NCBI GenBank assembly: GCA_002422865.1
Contig: DITN01000078.1
Location: 1-42,827 of the forward strand
Direction of reading: 5' to 3'
Origin: Bacteroidetes bacterium UBA6183
GTDB taxonomy: Bacteria; Bacteroidota; Bacteroidia; UKL13-3
DNA: 42,827 nucleotides
Position numbers and translations under genes: made by a program. Shown piece by piece: positions 8,102 to 16,679 of the stretch. Numbering within the stretch: position 1 is the stretch's first letter; every line of letters begins with the position of its first letter. The notes beneath the pieces were generated by a model that searched no databases, was not told the origin of the DNA, and saw only the letters and a list, made by a program, of their open reading frames with translations.

Positions 8102-8132
8102 AAAAAAGGCGCGCAGCTTCGCTGCGCGCCTT
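8102..8132 (-). terminator. Rho-independent terminator of the small membrane protein gene
   Basis: A perfect 12-pair stem, AAGGCGCGCAGC (8106-8117) with GCTGCGCGCCTT (8121-8132), closes a 3-base loop. Read on the minus strand it is followed by a run of T. Together with the plus-strand hairpin 24 bases to the left it insulates two convergent genes. Its GC content is far above its surroundings. Confidence 0.78.
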
Positions 8133-8152
8133 CCAAATATCTTTCCAGTTTA

Positions 8153-8599
8153 CTACAAAGGCCACATAGCCGCTTTCCACGGAATACGAGACAATATCAA
8201 AACAAAACCAATGCTAAAAAACACCAATGCTTTTTTGTGTTTAGCCATAGCTTCAGTTTGTTTTTTGCTTAAGGTTCTTCCTAACTGAATTAACACAATA
8301 GCAATAATCATGGTGCTAATATGCTCCACTGCCACAAAACGTGAAGCAGGGTCTTTCATGGCTGCTCCCATTCCGTTTGCCAGTGCAGCATCAACATTGG
8401 GACTAATAAAATATAATATCAAACCCAAAACCAATTGTAAATGGCAAAAACCAACAAATAAAGCATGTGCCATGTTTTCTTGTTTGGTAAAATCGCGTTT
8501 GTGCATTATACCTAAAACAGATTTTGTTATGGCGTACAAACCGCCTAATAATACTGCCCAACGCAATAGGTTGTGCACCGTTAATAATGTTGCGTACAT
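8153..8599 (-). CDS. Small membrane protein, cytochrome b-like (four helices)
   Basis: A 148-residue integral membrane protein with about four hydrophobic segments (roughly residues 7-28, 43-66, 87-107 and 123-141). Conserved-looking His residues sit in or next to the helices (VHNLLRW at 8-14, MAHALFVGFCHLQL near 43-56, VEHISTMI near 90), a pattern that suggests haem ligation; Bacteroidota proteins of this type are often labelled cytochrome b-like. Haem binding is inference. ATG at 8599. The gene stands alone, ends at its own strong terminator, and has an ordinary divergent spacing of 124 bases to comEC. Confidence 0.65.
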   Translation of the reverse strand: MYATLLTVHNLLRWAVLLGGLYAITKSVLGIMHKRDFTKQENMAHALFVGFCHLQLVLGLILYFISPNVDAALANGMGAAMKDPASRFVAVEHISTMIIAIVLIQLGRTLSKKQTEAMAKHKKALVFFSIGFVLILSRIPWKAAMWPL

Positions 8600-8723
8600 A
8601 ATTATGTTTTTAATTTAGGTTGCAATTTAATCACCCCAAACCACATTTTTATTTTTAAATATTCCACATAAGTTTTAGTTTAGTGCTTCCATTAAACATT
8701 AACCTAAAACTGTATAACCACTT

Positions 8724-10781
8724 ATGCAACACTCCTTTTGGCATAAGGTACCCATTGTGCGCATTTTGTTTGCATTTGCTGCAGGCGTTGGTACATCTAT
8801 GTTTTACGCCATAAACCATTGGATATCTTTATCGTACTTTGTGTTTTTTTTGATTGCTTTTATTGTTTTGCCGCGCATTTTAAGGGCTTTTCAACAGCGT
8901 TGGTTTGCCGGTTTTGCCGCATTATTCATGTTTTACTTTGCCGGCATTTTGGTACACACCTATCAAAATAACTTATTTCATGGCACGCATTTTAGTTACG
9001 TACCGCATGCAAAATCTTATTTAGTTAGGGTTGACGAAGAGCCCATTCAAAAATCGCACTCGTATAAAATGCGTGCAAAGGTTTTGCAGTGTACAGATAC
9101 ATCAAACCAAATAAAAACCACCACAGGCAATGTGTTAATTTACATCAGCAAAAACGAGCTGAAATCATTGCCTAATTATGGTGATGTGTTGTTGTTAAAT
9201 GCCAACGATGTTAGAGAAGTTCCTCCACCTAAAAACCCATACGAATTTGATTATAAAAGATACTTGGCATTTAACCACATTCATCACCAAACCTACTTAA
9301 AACAAACGCAACTAATTTATACCAATATTAACCAAGCAAACCCCATTTACAAAACAGTTTATGCCATACAACGCTACTTCCGAAAAGTATTGCACACGTA
9401 TATAAAAACGCCTTCAGAAATTGGTGTTGCGCAAGCCTTATTATATGGTTTTGATGACGAGATTGACGAAGAAACCATGAGTGCTTATGCCAACACCGGA
9501 ACCCTGCATGTATTGGCTGTTTCAGGGATGCACGTGGGCATTATATTTTTAATTATTAGTAAGCTGCTTTGGTTTATGGATAAAAGCAAAAAACTACTGC
9601 TTGCCAAACGGTTAATTATTGTGGTTTGCCTTTGGGCCTATTCGGCTTTGTGCGGTTTATCGCCAAGTATTTTGCGTGCTACGGTAATGTTTACATTCAT
9701 TATTACTGCACAAATTTTAGAGCGCAGAAGTAATATTTACAACACACTGGCTTCATCCTGTTTTACACTTTTAATTGTTGACGCAAACATGCTGGCAAAC
9801 GTGGGTTTTCAGCTCAGTTACATGGCAGTTTTAGGCATAGTATTTATTCAACCCATGATTTACAAATGGTATGTGGCGCCCAATTGGTTTGTTGATCAAA
9901 TTTGGAAAATTACCACCGTATCTATTGCCGCTCAAATTGCTACGAGCCCAATTGGTATTTTATATTTCCATCAGTTTCCCAATTGTTTTTTGTTTTCAAA
10001 CCTGCTCATCATTCCCCTTACCACAGGCATTTTATATGGTTGTATTGTGTTGTTGGTGATCTCAAAAATTACCTTGCTTGCAACGTGGTTAGGTGTAGCA
10101 ATTAAATACACCGTTTTGTTTACCAATAAATTGGTGATGTTGGTAGAAGACACGCCTTATGCTTACGTAAACGGACTACAGATAAGCATCTTTCAAAGCA
10201 TTTTGTTGTATGTGTTATTTTTGTGTTTGATATTTTATTTCATGTATCAATACCAAAATTTACTGCGCGTAAGTTTATTAGCTCTCTTGTATTTTGTGGT
10301 TTTATTTGGGGTTGATGCCTACACACAACATCACCAAAAAAAGTTGGTGGTGTATGGTGTAAACCAAAGTAATGCCATACAATTGGTGCATGGCAATACA
10401 TCAAAACTTTTATTAGACGATAACCTGCGTTACGATAAACAAAAATTCAGGTTCCATTTACAACAACACATTTGGCAATTGGGATTACAGCAAATAGATA
10501 CCTTAAACATAAGCAAACAGTGGCAACTGATTAACTTTAATAGCAAACGCGTTTTAATCAGTGGTGATGAGCATTATCCAGAATCAACCCAAAATATTGA
10601 TGTGTTTATTGTTAGAAACAAACTTAAACAGGAAGTGCTGCAACAAATAAATACCAAGCAAGTACTGATTAGTGGAAGTGTGAAAAAACACCATGCCGAA
10701 AAAATAAAAGCTTATTGTTTGCAGCAAAATATTCCGGTGCACGATGTGCTGTATTCAGGCGCATTTCAGTTATCATTGTAG
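8724..10781 (+). CDS. comEC: ComEC/Rec2 family competence protein
   Basis: ComEC forms the inner-membrane channel for single-stranded DNA during natural transformation. The protein has N-terminal helices, a soluble DUF4131-like segment (about residues 85-215), and the membrane Competence domain opened by NTGTLHVLAVSGMHVG near residue 260. The C-terminal 150 residues do not contain the metallo-beta-lactamase HxHxDH motif; only a degenerate tail remains (KKLVVYGVNQSNAIQLVHG onward). At 685 residues it is shorter than three-domain ComEC proteins. As I recall, this reduced tail is common in Bacteroidota. ATG at 8724. It is followed after 3 bases by a crotonase gene, so the two are probably co-transcribed. 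Confidence 0.9.
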   Translation: MQHSFWHKVPIVRILFAFAAGVGTSMFYAINHWISLSYFVFFLIAFIVLPRILRAFQQRWFAGFAALFMFYFAGILVHTYQNNLFHGTHFSYVPHAKSYLVRVDEEPIQKSHSYKMRAKVLQCTDTSNQIKTTTGNVLIYISKNELKSLPNYGDVLLLNANDVREVPPPKNPYEFDYKRYLAFNHIHHQTYLKQTQLIYTNINQANPIYKTVYAIQRYFRKVLHTYIKTPSEIGVAQALLYGFDDEIDEETMSAYANTGTLHVLAVSGMHVGIIFLIISKLLWFMDKSKKLLLAKRLIIVVCLWAYSALCGLSPSILRATVMFTFIITAQILERRSNIYNTLASSCFTLLIVDANMLANVGFQLSYMAVLGIVFIQPMIYKWYVAPNWFVDQIWKITTVSIAAQIATSPIGILYFHQFPNCFLFSNLLIIPLTTGILYGCIVLLVISKITLLATWLGVAIKYTVLFTNKLVMLVEDTPYAYVNGLQISIFQSILLYVLFLCLIFYFMYQYQNLLRVSLLALLYFVVLFGVDAYTQHHQKKLVVYGVNQSNAIQLVHGNTSKLLLDDNLRYDKQKFRFHLQQHIWQLGLQQIDTLNISKQWQLINFNSKRVLISGDEHYPESTQNIDVFIVRNKLKQEVLQQINTKQVLISGSVKKHHAEKIKAYCLQQNIPVHDVLYSGAFQLSL

Positions 10782-10784
10782 CGC

Positions 10785-11561
10785 ATGAGTAATTTAGTAC
10801 AATACGAAGTAAAAGACAGGGTTGGTTACATTACCCTAAATCGTCCTGAAAAACGCAACGCTTTAAGCTACGAAATGGTAAGCGAAATTAAACTCGCTTT
10901 TATGAATGCCGAGGCTGATAAAGATTGCAAAGTAATTGTGATTAAAGGCAGTGGAGAAGCATTTTGTGCCGGTGCCGATTTGGCTTATTTACAACAACTT
11001 CAAACCAATACATTTGACGAAAACCTGGCCGACTCGCGCCACTTAATGGAGTTGTTTCAGTTTATATACCACAGCAACAAGGTGGTTATTTCGCAAATAA
11101 ACGGACCGGCCTTAGCGGGTGGTTGCGGACTTGCAAGTGTATGCGATTTTAGCTTTGCCACACCCGAAAGTACTTTTGGTTACACCGAAGTAAAAATTGG
11201 TTTTGTACCTGCCATTGTTATGGTATTTTTGGTACGCAAAGTTGCCGAAAAAAATGCCCGAGAAATGCTAATTACCGGTGATGTATTTAAAGCCGATAAA
11301 GCTTTACAATATGGTTTAATCAATTACATTGTTGAGCCCGAAGAGTTAGAAGATGCTGTGTTTAAATTCGCTCAAAAGTTGTGCAAACAAACCTCAGCAC
11401 AATCGTTGGGTTTGGTGAAAGAAATGTTGGCCAATGTGCAAAGTATGGATGTAAATAAAGCTTTAGAATACGCTGCTCAAACCAATGCAAAAGCACGTGC
11501 AACAGACGATTGCAAACGCGGTATTGCTGCGTTTTTAAATAAAGAAAAACTTGGCTGGTAA
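10785..11561 (+). CDS. Enoyl-CoA hydratase/isomerase family protein (possibly methylglutaconyl-CoA hydratase type)
   Basis: A 258-residue crotonase-fold protein, cytoplasmic. The CoA-binding and oxyanion elements are present: NRPEKRNALSYEM near residue 19, AFCAGADLAYL near residue 60 and NGPALAGGCGLASVCDF near residue 105. One of the two catalytic glutamates of classical enoyl-CoA hydratase is replaced by Gly (GGCGLA in place of GGCELA), whereas the second is kept (GYTEVKIGFVPA). That pattern is seen in methylglutaconyl-CoA hydratases such as LiuC, so a role in leucine breakdown is plausible but unproven. ATG at 10785, three bases after comEC; the DUF4412 gene follows 22 bases later. Confidence 0.87.
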   Translation: MSNLVQYEVKDRVGYITLNRPEKRNALSYEMVSEIKLAFMNAEADKDCKVIVIKGSGEAFCAGADLAYLQQLQTNTFDENLADSRHLMELFQFIYHSNKVVISQINGPALAGGCGLASVCDFSFATPESTFGYTEVKIGFVPAIVMVFLVRKVAEKNAREMLITGDVFKADKALQYGLINYIVEPEELEDAVFKFAQKLCKQTSAQSLGLVKEMLANVQSMDVNKALEYAAQTNAKARATDDCKRGIAAFLNKEKLGW

Positions 11562-11583
11562 GCCGGTATTAATAAAAACTATA

Positions 11584-12267
11584 ATGAAAAAAATCGTTCA
11601 AATTGCTTTGCTGCTTACCGTTGTAAGTGGTTTATTGTTTTCTTTTACAACACAACAAAAAATTCAAGAAGGTTTAATTGAATTTGATATTACCTTTTTG
11701 GATTTATCACCCGAAATGAAACAGGCGGAAGCCATGCTCCCTAAAAAAATTAACATGTATTTTAAGGGCGAAAATTCCCGCACCGAAATGCCAAGCGGTA
11801 TGGGTAACACCATTACCATCAGCAACAACAAAAAGAAGGAATTTTATTTGTTAATGGACATGATGGGGCAAAAAACTGCCATCAAACAAACGGAGGCTGA
11901 AATGAAAAGTCAGCAAGAAAAATCGAATGTAAAAGACATTAAGGTGGAGGAAATAAACGAAACTAAAGTTATTGCCGGTTACAAGTGTAAAAAGGCCAAA
12001 TTAACTTACACCCTTGATGGCAAAACAGAAACGGTTGAATGCTTTTATACTCCCGAATTACCGCTGCTAAGCCAAAGCAATACCGCCCCAGGATTTGATA
12101 AAATTAAAGGGTTGATGTTGGAATACAGCATGAACATGGGCGGTATTAAAGCGAAAATTTCAGCAACAAAAGTAAGCACGCAAAAAGTTGATGATAAGTT
12201 GTTTGAAATACCAAGCGATTACACTTTGCGCACCATGGAAGAATTAGGAAACATGGGACAGGAGTAG
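11584..12267 (+). CDS. Exported DUF4412-domain protein
   Basis: A 227-residue periplasmic or surface protein. The start MKKIVQIALLLTVVSGLLFS is a signal peptide, so I use ATG at 11584; the frame extends to 11551 inside the crotonase gene, but that would bury the signal. The body is beta-rich and carries the DUF4412-like unit VIAGYKCKKAKLTY followed by ECFYTPELP, preceded by a Met/Lys-rich stretch. The function of the family is unknown. It lies between a cytoplasmic enzyme and a flippase on the same strand, and the spacing allows one transcript. Confidence 0.75.
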   Translation: MKKIVQIALLLTVVSGLLFSFTTQQKIQEGLIEFDITFLDLSPEMKQAEAMLPKKINMYFKGENSRTEMPSGMGNTITISNNKKKEFYLLMDMMGQKTAIKQTEAEMKSQQEKSNVKDIKVEEINETKVIAGYKCKKAKLTYTLDGKTETVECFYTPELPLLSQSNTAPGFDKIKGLMLEYSMNMGGIKAKISATKVSTQKVDDKLFEIPSDYTLRTMEELGNMGQE

Positions 12268-12292
12268 TATTAACTTCTGCTCTACCAAAATT

Positions 12293-13477
12293 ATGAGCAA
12301 CGTACCTTTAACCAAAATATTTAACAAATTAACTCCTATACTGGGCAATAGTTTATACCAACTATTGCCCGGTTTGGTTAATCAGGTGCTTGCTTTTTTT
12401 GTAATTAAACAAAGTGGTGCCACCAATTGGGGACAAGTGGTTTCTTTACAATTGGTGTACTACATTGCTGCACACATAGTGTCGTGGGGAAACAAAGATT
12501 ACCTCCTGCTTCAATTCAGCAAACACCCAGCAAAAATTAATCAGTATTTACAACAATCAACCCTAACACGTACGTTGGTTTTACTGGTACCAACAGTCCT
12601 TTTGGTTATTTTTTATTATCCGTTTCAAACCGCCATTTACTTGGCCGGTTGGATTGTATTAAGGTTTGTTGCACAAGCTATGGAGGCCATTGTCATTTAC
12701 GAAAAAAACTTCTCGTTGGCTTTACGTTCAGAGTCCGCTGCATTTGTATTGTTGTTATTCGGTTTAACTTTTTGGCATCACAATTTATCGTTTCAGGAAG
12801 CCTTGCTGTTGGTCTTGTTATCGCATGTTGGCAGGGTAGTTTGGTTAATGCCAAGTTTAATAAGTAGGTTAAAAGGTTTGAGTTTAAAACAAGTTGAACC
12901 AGCTCACTTGTGGGTTTCTGTTCCGTTTTTACTGACGGGTTTAATTGCCTTACTTCAACTAAAAACCGATTTATACGTAATGAACCAATTGAGTACAAAA
13001 TCAATTACCGGAAGCTATCAGGTGCTCATGAGTTTTGTGGCGATGCTTTTGGCTATTCCGAGTTTTATTATCAATCCTTTTGTTAAAAATGTATACCGTT
13101 TACAAGCCAATCAACTTAAATCATTACAATATAAATTTATGGGTTTAGGGTTGATGGTAAGTGTGCTTGCCACTCCTGTTTTATGGGTTTTGATGCATTA
13201 TGTTTATCAACTCAACTTTTCTGTTGTAACGTACCTTTTAATTGCAGCTCTGATGTGCTTACCTTTTGGGTATGCTTTTGATATTTATAAGCTATACAAA
13301 GCCAACTTACAAAACAAAGTATTGGTAATTAATGCCGTTGGTATCGCCATTGTGTTTTTGTGTTGTTTATTGTTGATTCCGCTATTGCCCATTAATGGTG
13401 CATTGATGGCACAGTTGCTGGCACAAATATTTTTAGTATTGTTGCTAAAACATCATGCAGCAAAACTTCATTCATGA
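12293..13477 (+). CDS. Multi-helix flippase-like membrane protein (polysaccharide/MOP type)
   Basis: A 394-residue inner-membrane protein with roughly ten to twelve hydrophobic segments spread over its whole length and no soluble domain. The N-terminal LLPGLVNQVLAFFVIKQSGA resembles the first helix of O-antigen and Wzx-type translocases of the MOP superfamily, and charged residues are sparse within helices. The transported lipid-linked sugar is unknown. It overlaps the next gene by four bases (ATGA at 13474-13477), so the two are translationally coupled. The pairing with a PlsC-like acyltransferase suggests an envelope lipid or glycolipid pathway. Confidence 0.72.
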   Translation: MSNVPLTKIFNKLTPILGNSLYQLLPGLVNQVLAFFVIKQSGATNWGQVVSLQLVYYIAAHIVSWGNKDYLLLQFSKHPAKINQYLQQSTLTRTLVLLVPTVLLVIFYYPFQTAIYLAGWIVLRFVAQAMEAIVIYEKNFSLALRSESAAFVLLLFGLTFWHHNLSFQEALLLVLLSHVGRVVWLMPSLISRLKGLSLKQVEPAHLWVSVPFLLTGLIALLQLKTDLYVMNQLSTKSITGSYQVLMSFVAMLLAIPSFIINPFVKNVYRLQANQLKSLQYKFMGLGLMVSVLATPVLWVLMHYVYQLNFSVVTYLLIAALMCLPFGYAFDIYKLYKANLQNKVLVINAVGIAIVFLCCLLLIPLLPINGALMAQLLAQIFLVLLLKHHAAKLHS

Positions 13478-14436
13478 TTATTTATCCACTTTTAAAAATA
13501 TTGGTGCGATTTGGTTTTAAATTTTATTACCGAAAAACCATAGTAAGCTACTTACAACAAATTCCAAAAACCGGACCTGTTTTGTTGGTGGCCAATCATC
13601 CAAGTTCGTTTATGGATGCGCTATTAATTGCTGTATTCGCCCAAAGGCCTATGCACTTTTTAGCACGTGGTGATGCCTTTAATAATCGGTTTTTAGCTGC
13701 TGCATTCCGATCATTTAACATGCTGCCCGTATACCGCATAAGCGAAGGAAAAGAAAATCTCAATAAAAATTTTGAAACCTTTGATGCAGTGCATGAGGCC
13801 CTTACCAAAAACGAAATGGTATTGATTTTTGGTGAAGGTATAAGCGAAAACAACTGGGATTTACGCAAGCAAAAAAAGGGAGCAGCACGCATTATACTCA
13901 GGGCTTGGAAAAGTGATACACCTGCGAAAAACACCACCATTGTTCCGGTTGGTTTAACCTACGAACATTTTAAAGGAGCAGGAAAATCTGTTTTGGTAAA
14001 TTACGGCAAAACATTACATCAAACCGATTTTAACACACAAACCAACGCGGCAGATTTTGTGCAATTATTTAATAACCGAATGGTTCAAGAGCTGCAACAA
14101 TTGGCCTACATCAACACTCGCTTGATACCGAATACCAAAGAGCACAGCCATTTTATAAACGCTTGGCAAAATGCCGAATCAAACCCAAGAAATATTCTTA
14201 ATGCACTTAAACAAGAACATTGGTTAACATTAAGCCCAAATACACCAAAATTATTTAGCGCTAAACTTCCTTTATTATTTTGGCTTTGGCCACATTACAG
14301 GGCCATGCAAATCATTACACAAAAAGCTACCAACGGCAATATTTTTTACGATTCGGTGTTGTTTGGTTTAACACTGTTGTTAGCTCCGTTTTATATAACT
14401 ACACTCTGGCTTTTGTTACAGTTTTTGATGTTGTGA
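13474..14436 (+). CDS. PlsC-like 1-acylglycerol-3-phosphate acyltransferase family protein
   Basis: A 320-residue membrane-associated acyltransferase. Motif I appears as ANHPSSFMDAL (NHx4D, about residue 40), motif II in the HFLARGDAFNN region, and motif III as LIFGEGISENN near residue 116, where the usual FPEG is FGEG. These motifs bind acyl donor and glycerol-phosphate acceptor in PlsC/GPAT enzymes. The C-terminus has two hydrophobic segments (about residues 262-280 and 292-318) that would anchor it. Compared with E. coli PlsC (245 residues) it carries a longer C-terminal part, so the acceptor may be another lipid. ATG at 13474 overlaps the flippase stop. Confidence 0.83.
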   Translation: MIIYPLLKILVRFGFKFYYRKTIVSYLQQIPKTGPVLLVANHPSSFMDALLIAVFAQRPMHFLARGDAFNNRFLAAAFRSFNMLPVYRISEGKENLNKNFETFDAVHEALTKNEMVLIFGEGISENNWDLRKQKKGAARIILRAWKSDTPAKNTTIVPVGLTYEHFKGAGKSVLVNYGKTLHQTDFNTQTNAADFVQLFNNRMVQELQQLAYINTRLIPNTKEHSHFINAWQNAESNPRNILNALKQEHWLTLSPNTPKLFSAKLPLLFWLWPHYRAMQIITQKATNGNIFYDSVLFGLTLLLAPFYITTLWLLLQFLML

Positions 14437-14473
14437 AGTCAATAAACACATGCATGTTATGATGTATCAGCAA

Positions 14474-15094
14474 CTAATCATGAAACCCTTTGCCTTGCAA
14501 TATTTTAGGCGTATATTTTTCAATGCGCGAAATTCGGGTTTGGGCTTGTTTAGCTGACGAAAAATGCAAAATCCAACTACGCTGCCTACCCGGGGTTAAC
14601 GCAAAAAACGCACCTTTAAGTTCTGGATTTTCATCCATAGCTTGTTTAAATTCATCAGGTATAGGCTCAGGATTGGTAACGGTTTCCACTTTCAATCCGG
14701 CCTTTTCAATTTCAATTGCCTGTTTAATGTATTGTTTAATGGTTTTTTCCATGGCCGCAATGTCACTGTCTTTGGTAAACTTTATCAGCCTTCCATGTTG
14801 TGAGTTTTCTCCAGCCTTATCTAAAATATTTTTGCTATCGGTTAACAACGCGCCTTTAAAAAAACTAATAAAGCAATACGCTTTAAATGCACCCAACATC
14901 AACACATTTTTATTGTTATAAGTGTAGCAAGGGTTGCTCCATTTTACTTCTTCAGTTAAACCACAATCTAAAATAATGCTGCGCAATAATATCAATTCTT
15001 GCTGCCAGGTAAACACTTTACATTTTGGGGTTCCTACCAAGTCGCAACGGCCACAACCTTCAGCCAAATAATTGTCAACGCCTTTGTTCATCAT
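14474..15094 (-). CDS. YdeI/OmdA-like protein with DUF1801 domain
   Basis: A 206-residue soluble protein. The N-terminal DUF1801-like part includes EEVKWSNPCYTYNNKNVLML and the C-terminal part is the bacteriocin-protection YdeI/OmdA helix pair (PDEFKQAMDENPELKGAF, LTPGRQRSWI). In front lies a Cys-rich leader, AEGCGRCDLVGTPKCKVFTW, with the CxxC and a third Cys that accompany this protein family. No signal peptide is seen. The molecular function is not established. The gene converges on the acyltransferase gene and diverges from punA, so it is probably a single-gene unit; ATG at 15094 with a second Met directly after it. Confidence 0.78.
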   Translation of the reverse strand: MMNKGVDNYLAEGCGRCDLVGTPKCKVFTWQQELILLRSIILDCGLTEEVKWSNPCYTYNNKNVLMLGAFKAYCFISFFKGALLTDSKNILDKAGENSQHGRLIKFTKDSDIAAMEKTIKQYIKQAIEIEKAGLKVETVTNPEPIPDEFKQAMDENPELKGAFFALTPGRQRSWILHFSSAKQAQTRISRIEKYTPKILQGKGFHD

Positions 15095-15221
15095 TCATTT
15101 CTTTATTTTCTCTATTCCAATTTACCATTCAAAATAAACATATTTCACTGAAAAACATCATTTGCTAATCAACAATATCATTCCATCTTTGCTGCTCAAC
15201 ATTACATCAAATCCTACGTTT

Positions 15222-16031
15222 ATGGAAGAAATATTGCAAGCAGCCAATTACCTGAAACAACAAGGTATAACCCAACCACAAATTGGTATTGTGCTAGGAA
15301 CCGGATTGGGCCACTTGGCATCACACATCACCGTAATTAAAGAAATACCTTATCAAAACATACCCAACTTTCCGGTATCAACCGTGGAAAGTCATAGTGG
15401 TAAATTAATTTACGGTACCATGGGCAACAAGACGGTATTGGCCATGCAAGGTCGCTTTCATTATTACGAAGGTTACAGCATGCAACAAATTGTTTTACCA
15501 ATCAGGGTAATGAAGCTAATTGGGGTTGAGTTTTTATTGCTATCAAATGCGGCAGGTTGTTTAAACTTAAATTGGCATAAAGGCGATTTAATGTTAATTG
15601 ACGACCACATTAACTTGCAACCAACTAATCCCTTAATCGGTAAAAATTTGGATGAATTAGGACCACGTTTTCCGGATATGAGCGCTCCTTACCACGCACC
15701 AACCAATGCTAAAATGGAATCCATAGCCCAAAGGTTGAATATTACTTTGCGCAAAGGTGTGTATGTTTCGGTACCGGGACCAATGTTGGAAACACGCGCG
15801 GAATACCGTTACTTAAAACACATTGGTGCCGATGCTGTTGGAATGAGTACGGTACCCGAAGTGATAGCCGCAAACCACATGGGTTTACCCTGCACAGCAG
15901 TTAGTGTATTAACAGACGAATGTGACCCCGATAACTTAAAACCGGTTGATATAAAAGAGATTATTGCTGTTGCTGCTGCCGCTGAGCTTACGCTTACCAA
16001 CCTGTTTGTTGCCTTAATAAACGAATTGTAA
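15222..16031 (+). CDS. punA: Purine nucleoside phosphorylase (trimeric type)
   Basis: Cleaves purine (deoxy)nucleosides with phosphate to a base and ribose 1-phosphate in purine salvage. The trimeric PNP pattern is complete: VLGTGLGHLA (phosphate loop), ESHSGKLIYG, MQGRFHYYEGYS, LLSNAAGCLN, the purine-site stretch VSVPGPMLETRAEYRYL, and GMSTVPEVIAANHMGLPC. ATG at 15222 gives 269 residues and begins MEEILQAANYL as in homologues; the frame is open to 15162 but the extra 20 residues have no family counterpart. Divergent from the YdeI-like gene. Confidence 0.93.
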   Translation: MEEILQAANYLKQQGITQPQIGIVLGTGLGHLASHITVIKEIPYQNIPNFPVSTVESHSGKLIYGTMGNKTVLAMQGRFHYYEGYSMQQIVLPIRVMKLIGVEFLLLSNAAGCLNLNWHKGDLMLIDDHINLQPTNPLIGKNLDELGPRFPDMSAPYHAPTNAKMESIAQRLNITLRKGVYVSVPGPMLETRAEYRYLKHIGADAVGMSTVPEVIAANHMGLPCTAVSVLTDECDPDNLKPVDIKEIIAVAAAAELTLTNLFVALINEL

Positions 16032-16035
16032 AAAC

Positions 16036-16072
16036 TGTTTGTACTGATGCTTGTTATGCTTCAAACATTTTT
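16036..16072 (+). terminator. Possible terminator after punA
   Basis: TGTTTG (16036-16041) can pair with CAAACA (16062-16067) around a 20-base loop, followed by a short T run. The stem is short and the loop long, so this is tentative; it lies just before the sigma-factor promoter. Confidence 0.3.
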
Positions 16073-16073
16073 C

Positions 16074-16103
16074 TTGTTTGAGAAACTATTTTCAATAAGT
16101 TTG
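16074..16103 (+). promoter_or_regulatory. Bacteroidota promoter for the ECF sigma operon
   Basis: TTG (16074-16076), a 19-base spacer, then TAAGTTTG (16096-16103) fit the TTG/TAnnTTTG signature used by the main sigma factor of Bacteroidota. The transcript would begin near 16110, which limits the sigma-factor start codon to positions after that. Confidence 0.65.
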
Positions 16104-16156
16104 AAATAAATAAGCAAGCTATTAAAGCATCATCTCCATATCAAACCGAACAACAG

Positions 16157-16678
16157 TTGGTAGCAGCCTTGCAAAACAAGGACCGCTCTGCATTTAATTA
16201 TCTTTACGATAATTATTCAGGTGCATTGTACGGTGTTATAAAACGAGTGGTTGAAGCAGAAGATATAGCCAACGATGTGTTGCAAGAGGCCTTTGTTAAA
16301 ATTTGGAAAAATATTGGAGGTTACGATTCCTCTAAAGGTTCCATTTTTACTTGGATGATGAACATTTGCCGCAATACAGCCATTGATGAAGTGCGTTCTA
16401 AAAACTTTAAGAAAGAAGCACAAAACCAAAACATTGATGACTTCGTAAGTATTGTTGACAGCCAAAATAAGGTTGAACAAAAAGTAGATCATATAGGATT
16501 GAAAAAAATTGTACAAGACCTTAAACCGGAACATAGAATATTAATTGATAAAATATACTTTGAGGGCTACACGCAAGATGAAGTTTCGAAGGAACTAGAA
16601 ATTCCTTTGGGAACGGTGAAAACACGTGTACGGGCGGCAATGACGCAGCTTAGAGAAGTAATGAGTGATATAAAATAA
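16157..16678 (+). CDS. RNA polymerase sigma-70 factor, ECF subfamily
   Basis: A 173-residue ECF sigma factor. Region 2 runs from AFNYLYDNYSGALYG through EDIANDVLQEAFVKIWKNI to GSIFTWMMNICRNTAIDEVR; region 4 is LKPEHRILIDKIYFEGYTQD followed by the helix-turn-helix VSKELEIPLGTVKTRVRAAM. There is no ATG or GTG in the usable upstream frame: TTG at 16157 is the only common start codon after the promoter, although the frame is open to 16082 and the residues before it (PYQTEQQ) look family-like, so an AUU start at 16121 is conceivable. The anti-sigma gene follows one base after the stop, so the two form a regulatory pair. Confidence 0.9.
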   Translation: MVAALQNKDRSAFNYLYDNYSGALYGVIKRVVEAEDIANDVLQEAFVKIWKNIGGYDSSKGSIFTWMMNICRNTAIDEVRSKNFKKEAQNQNIDDFVSIVDSQNKVEQKVDHIGLKKIVQDLKPEHRILIDKIYFEGYTQDEVSKELEIPLGTVKTRVRAAMTQLREVMSDIK

Positions 16679-16679
16679 A

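Noticed and set aside
7978..8272. Plus-strand ORFs of 60-70 codons after phrB
   Set aside because: They run through the two terminators and into the antisense of the membrane protein gene; composition is not protein-like.
9531..9536. CACGTG in comEC (and at 13664-13669 and 27387-27392) as further parS sites
   Set aside because: Only the six-base core matches; the flanking TTT and AAACA positions of parS are absent.
14474..15094. YdeI-like gene as a bacteriocin-immunity or defence gene
   Set aside because: The family name comes from one phenotype; no bacteriocin or defence genes are nearby, so a defence role is not supported.
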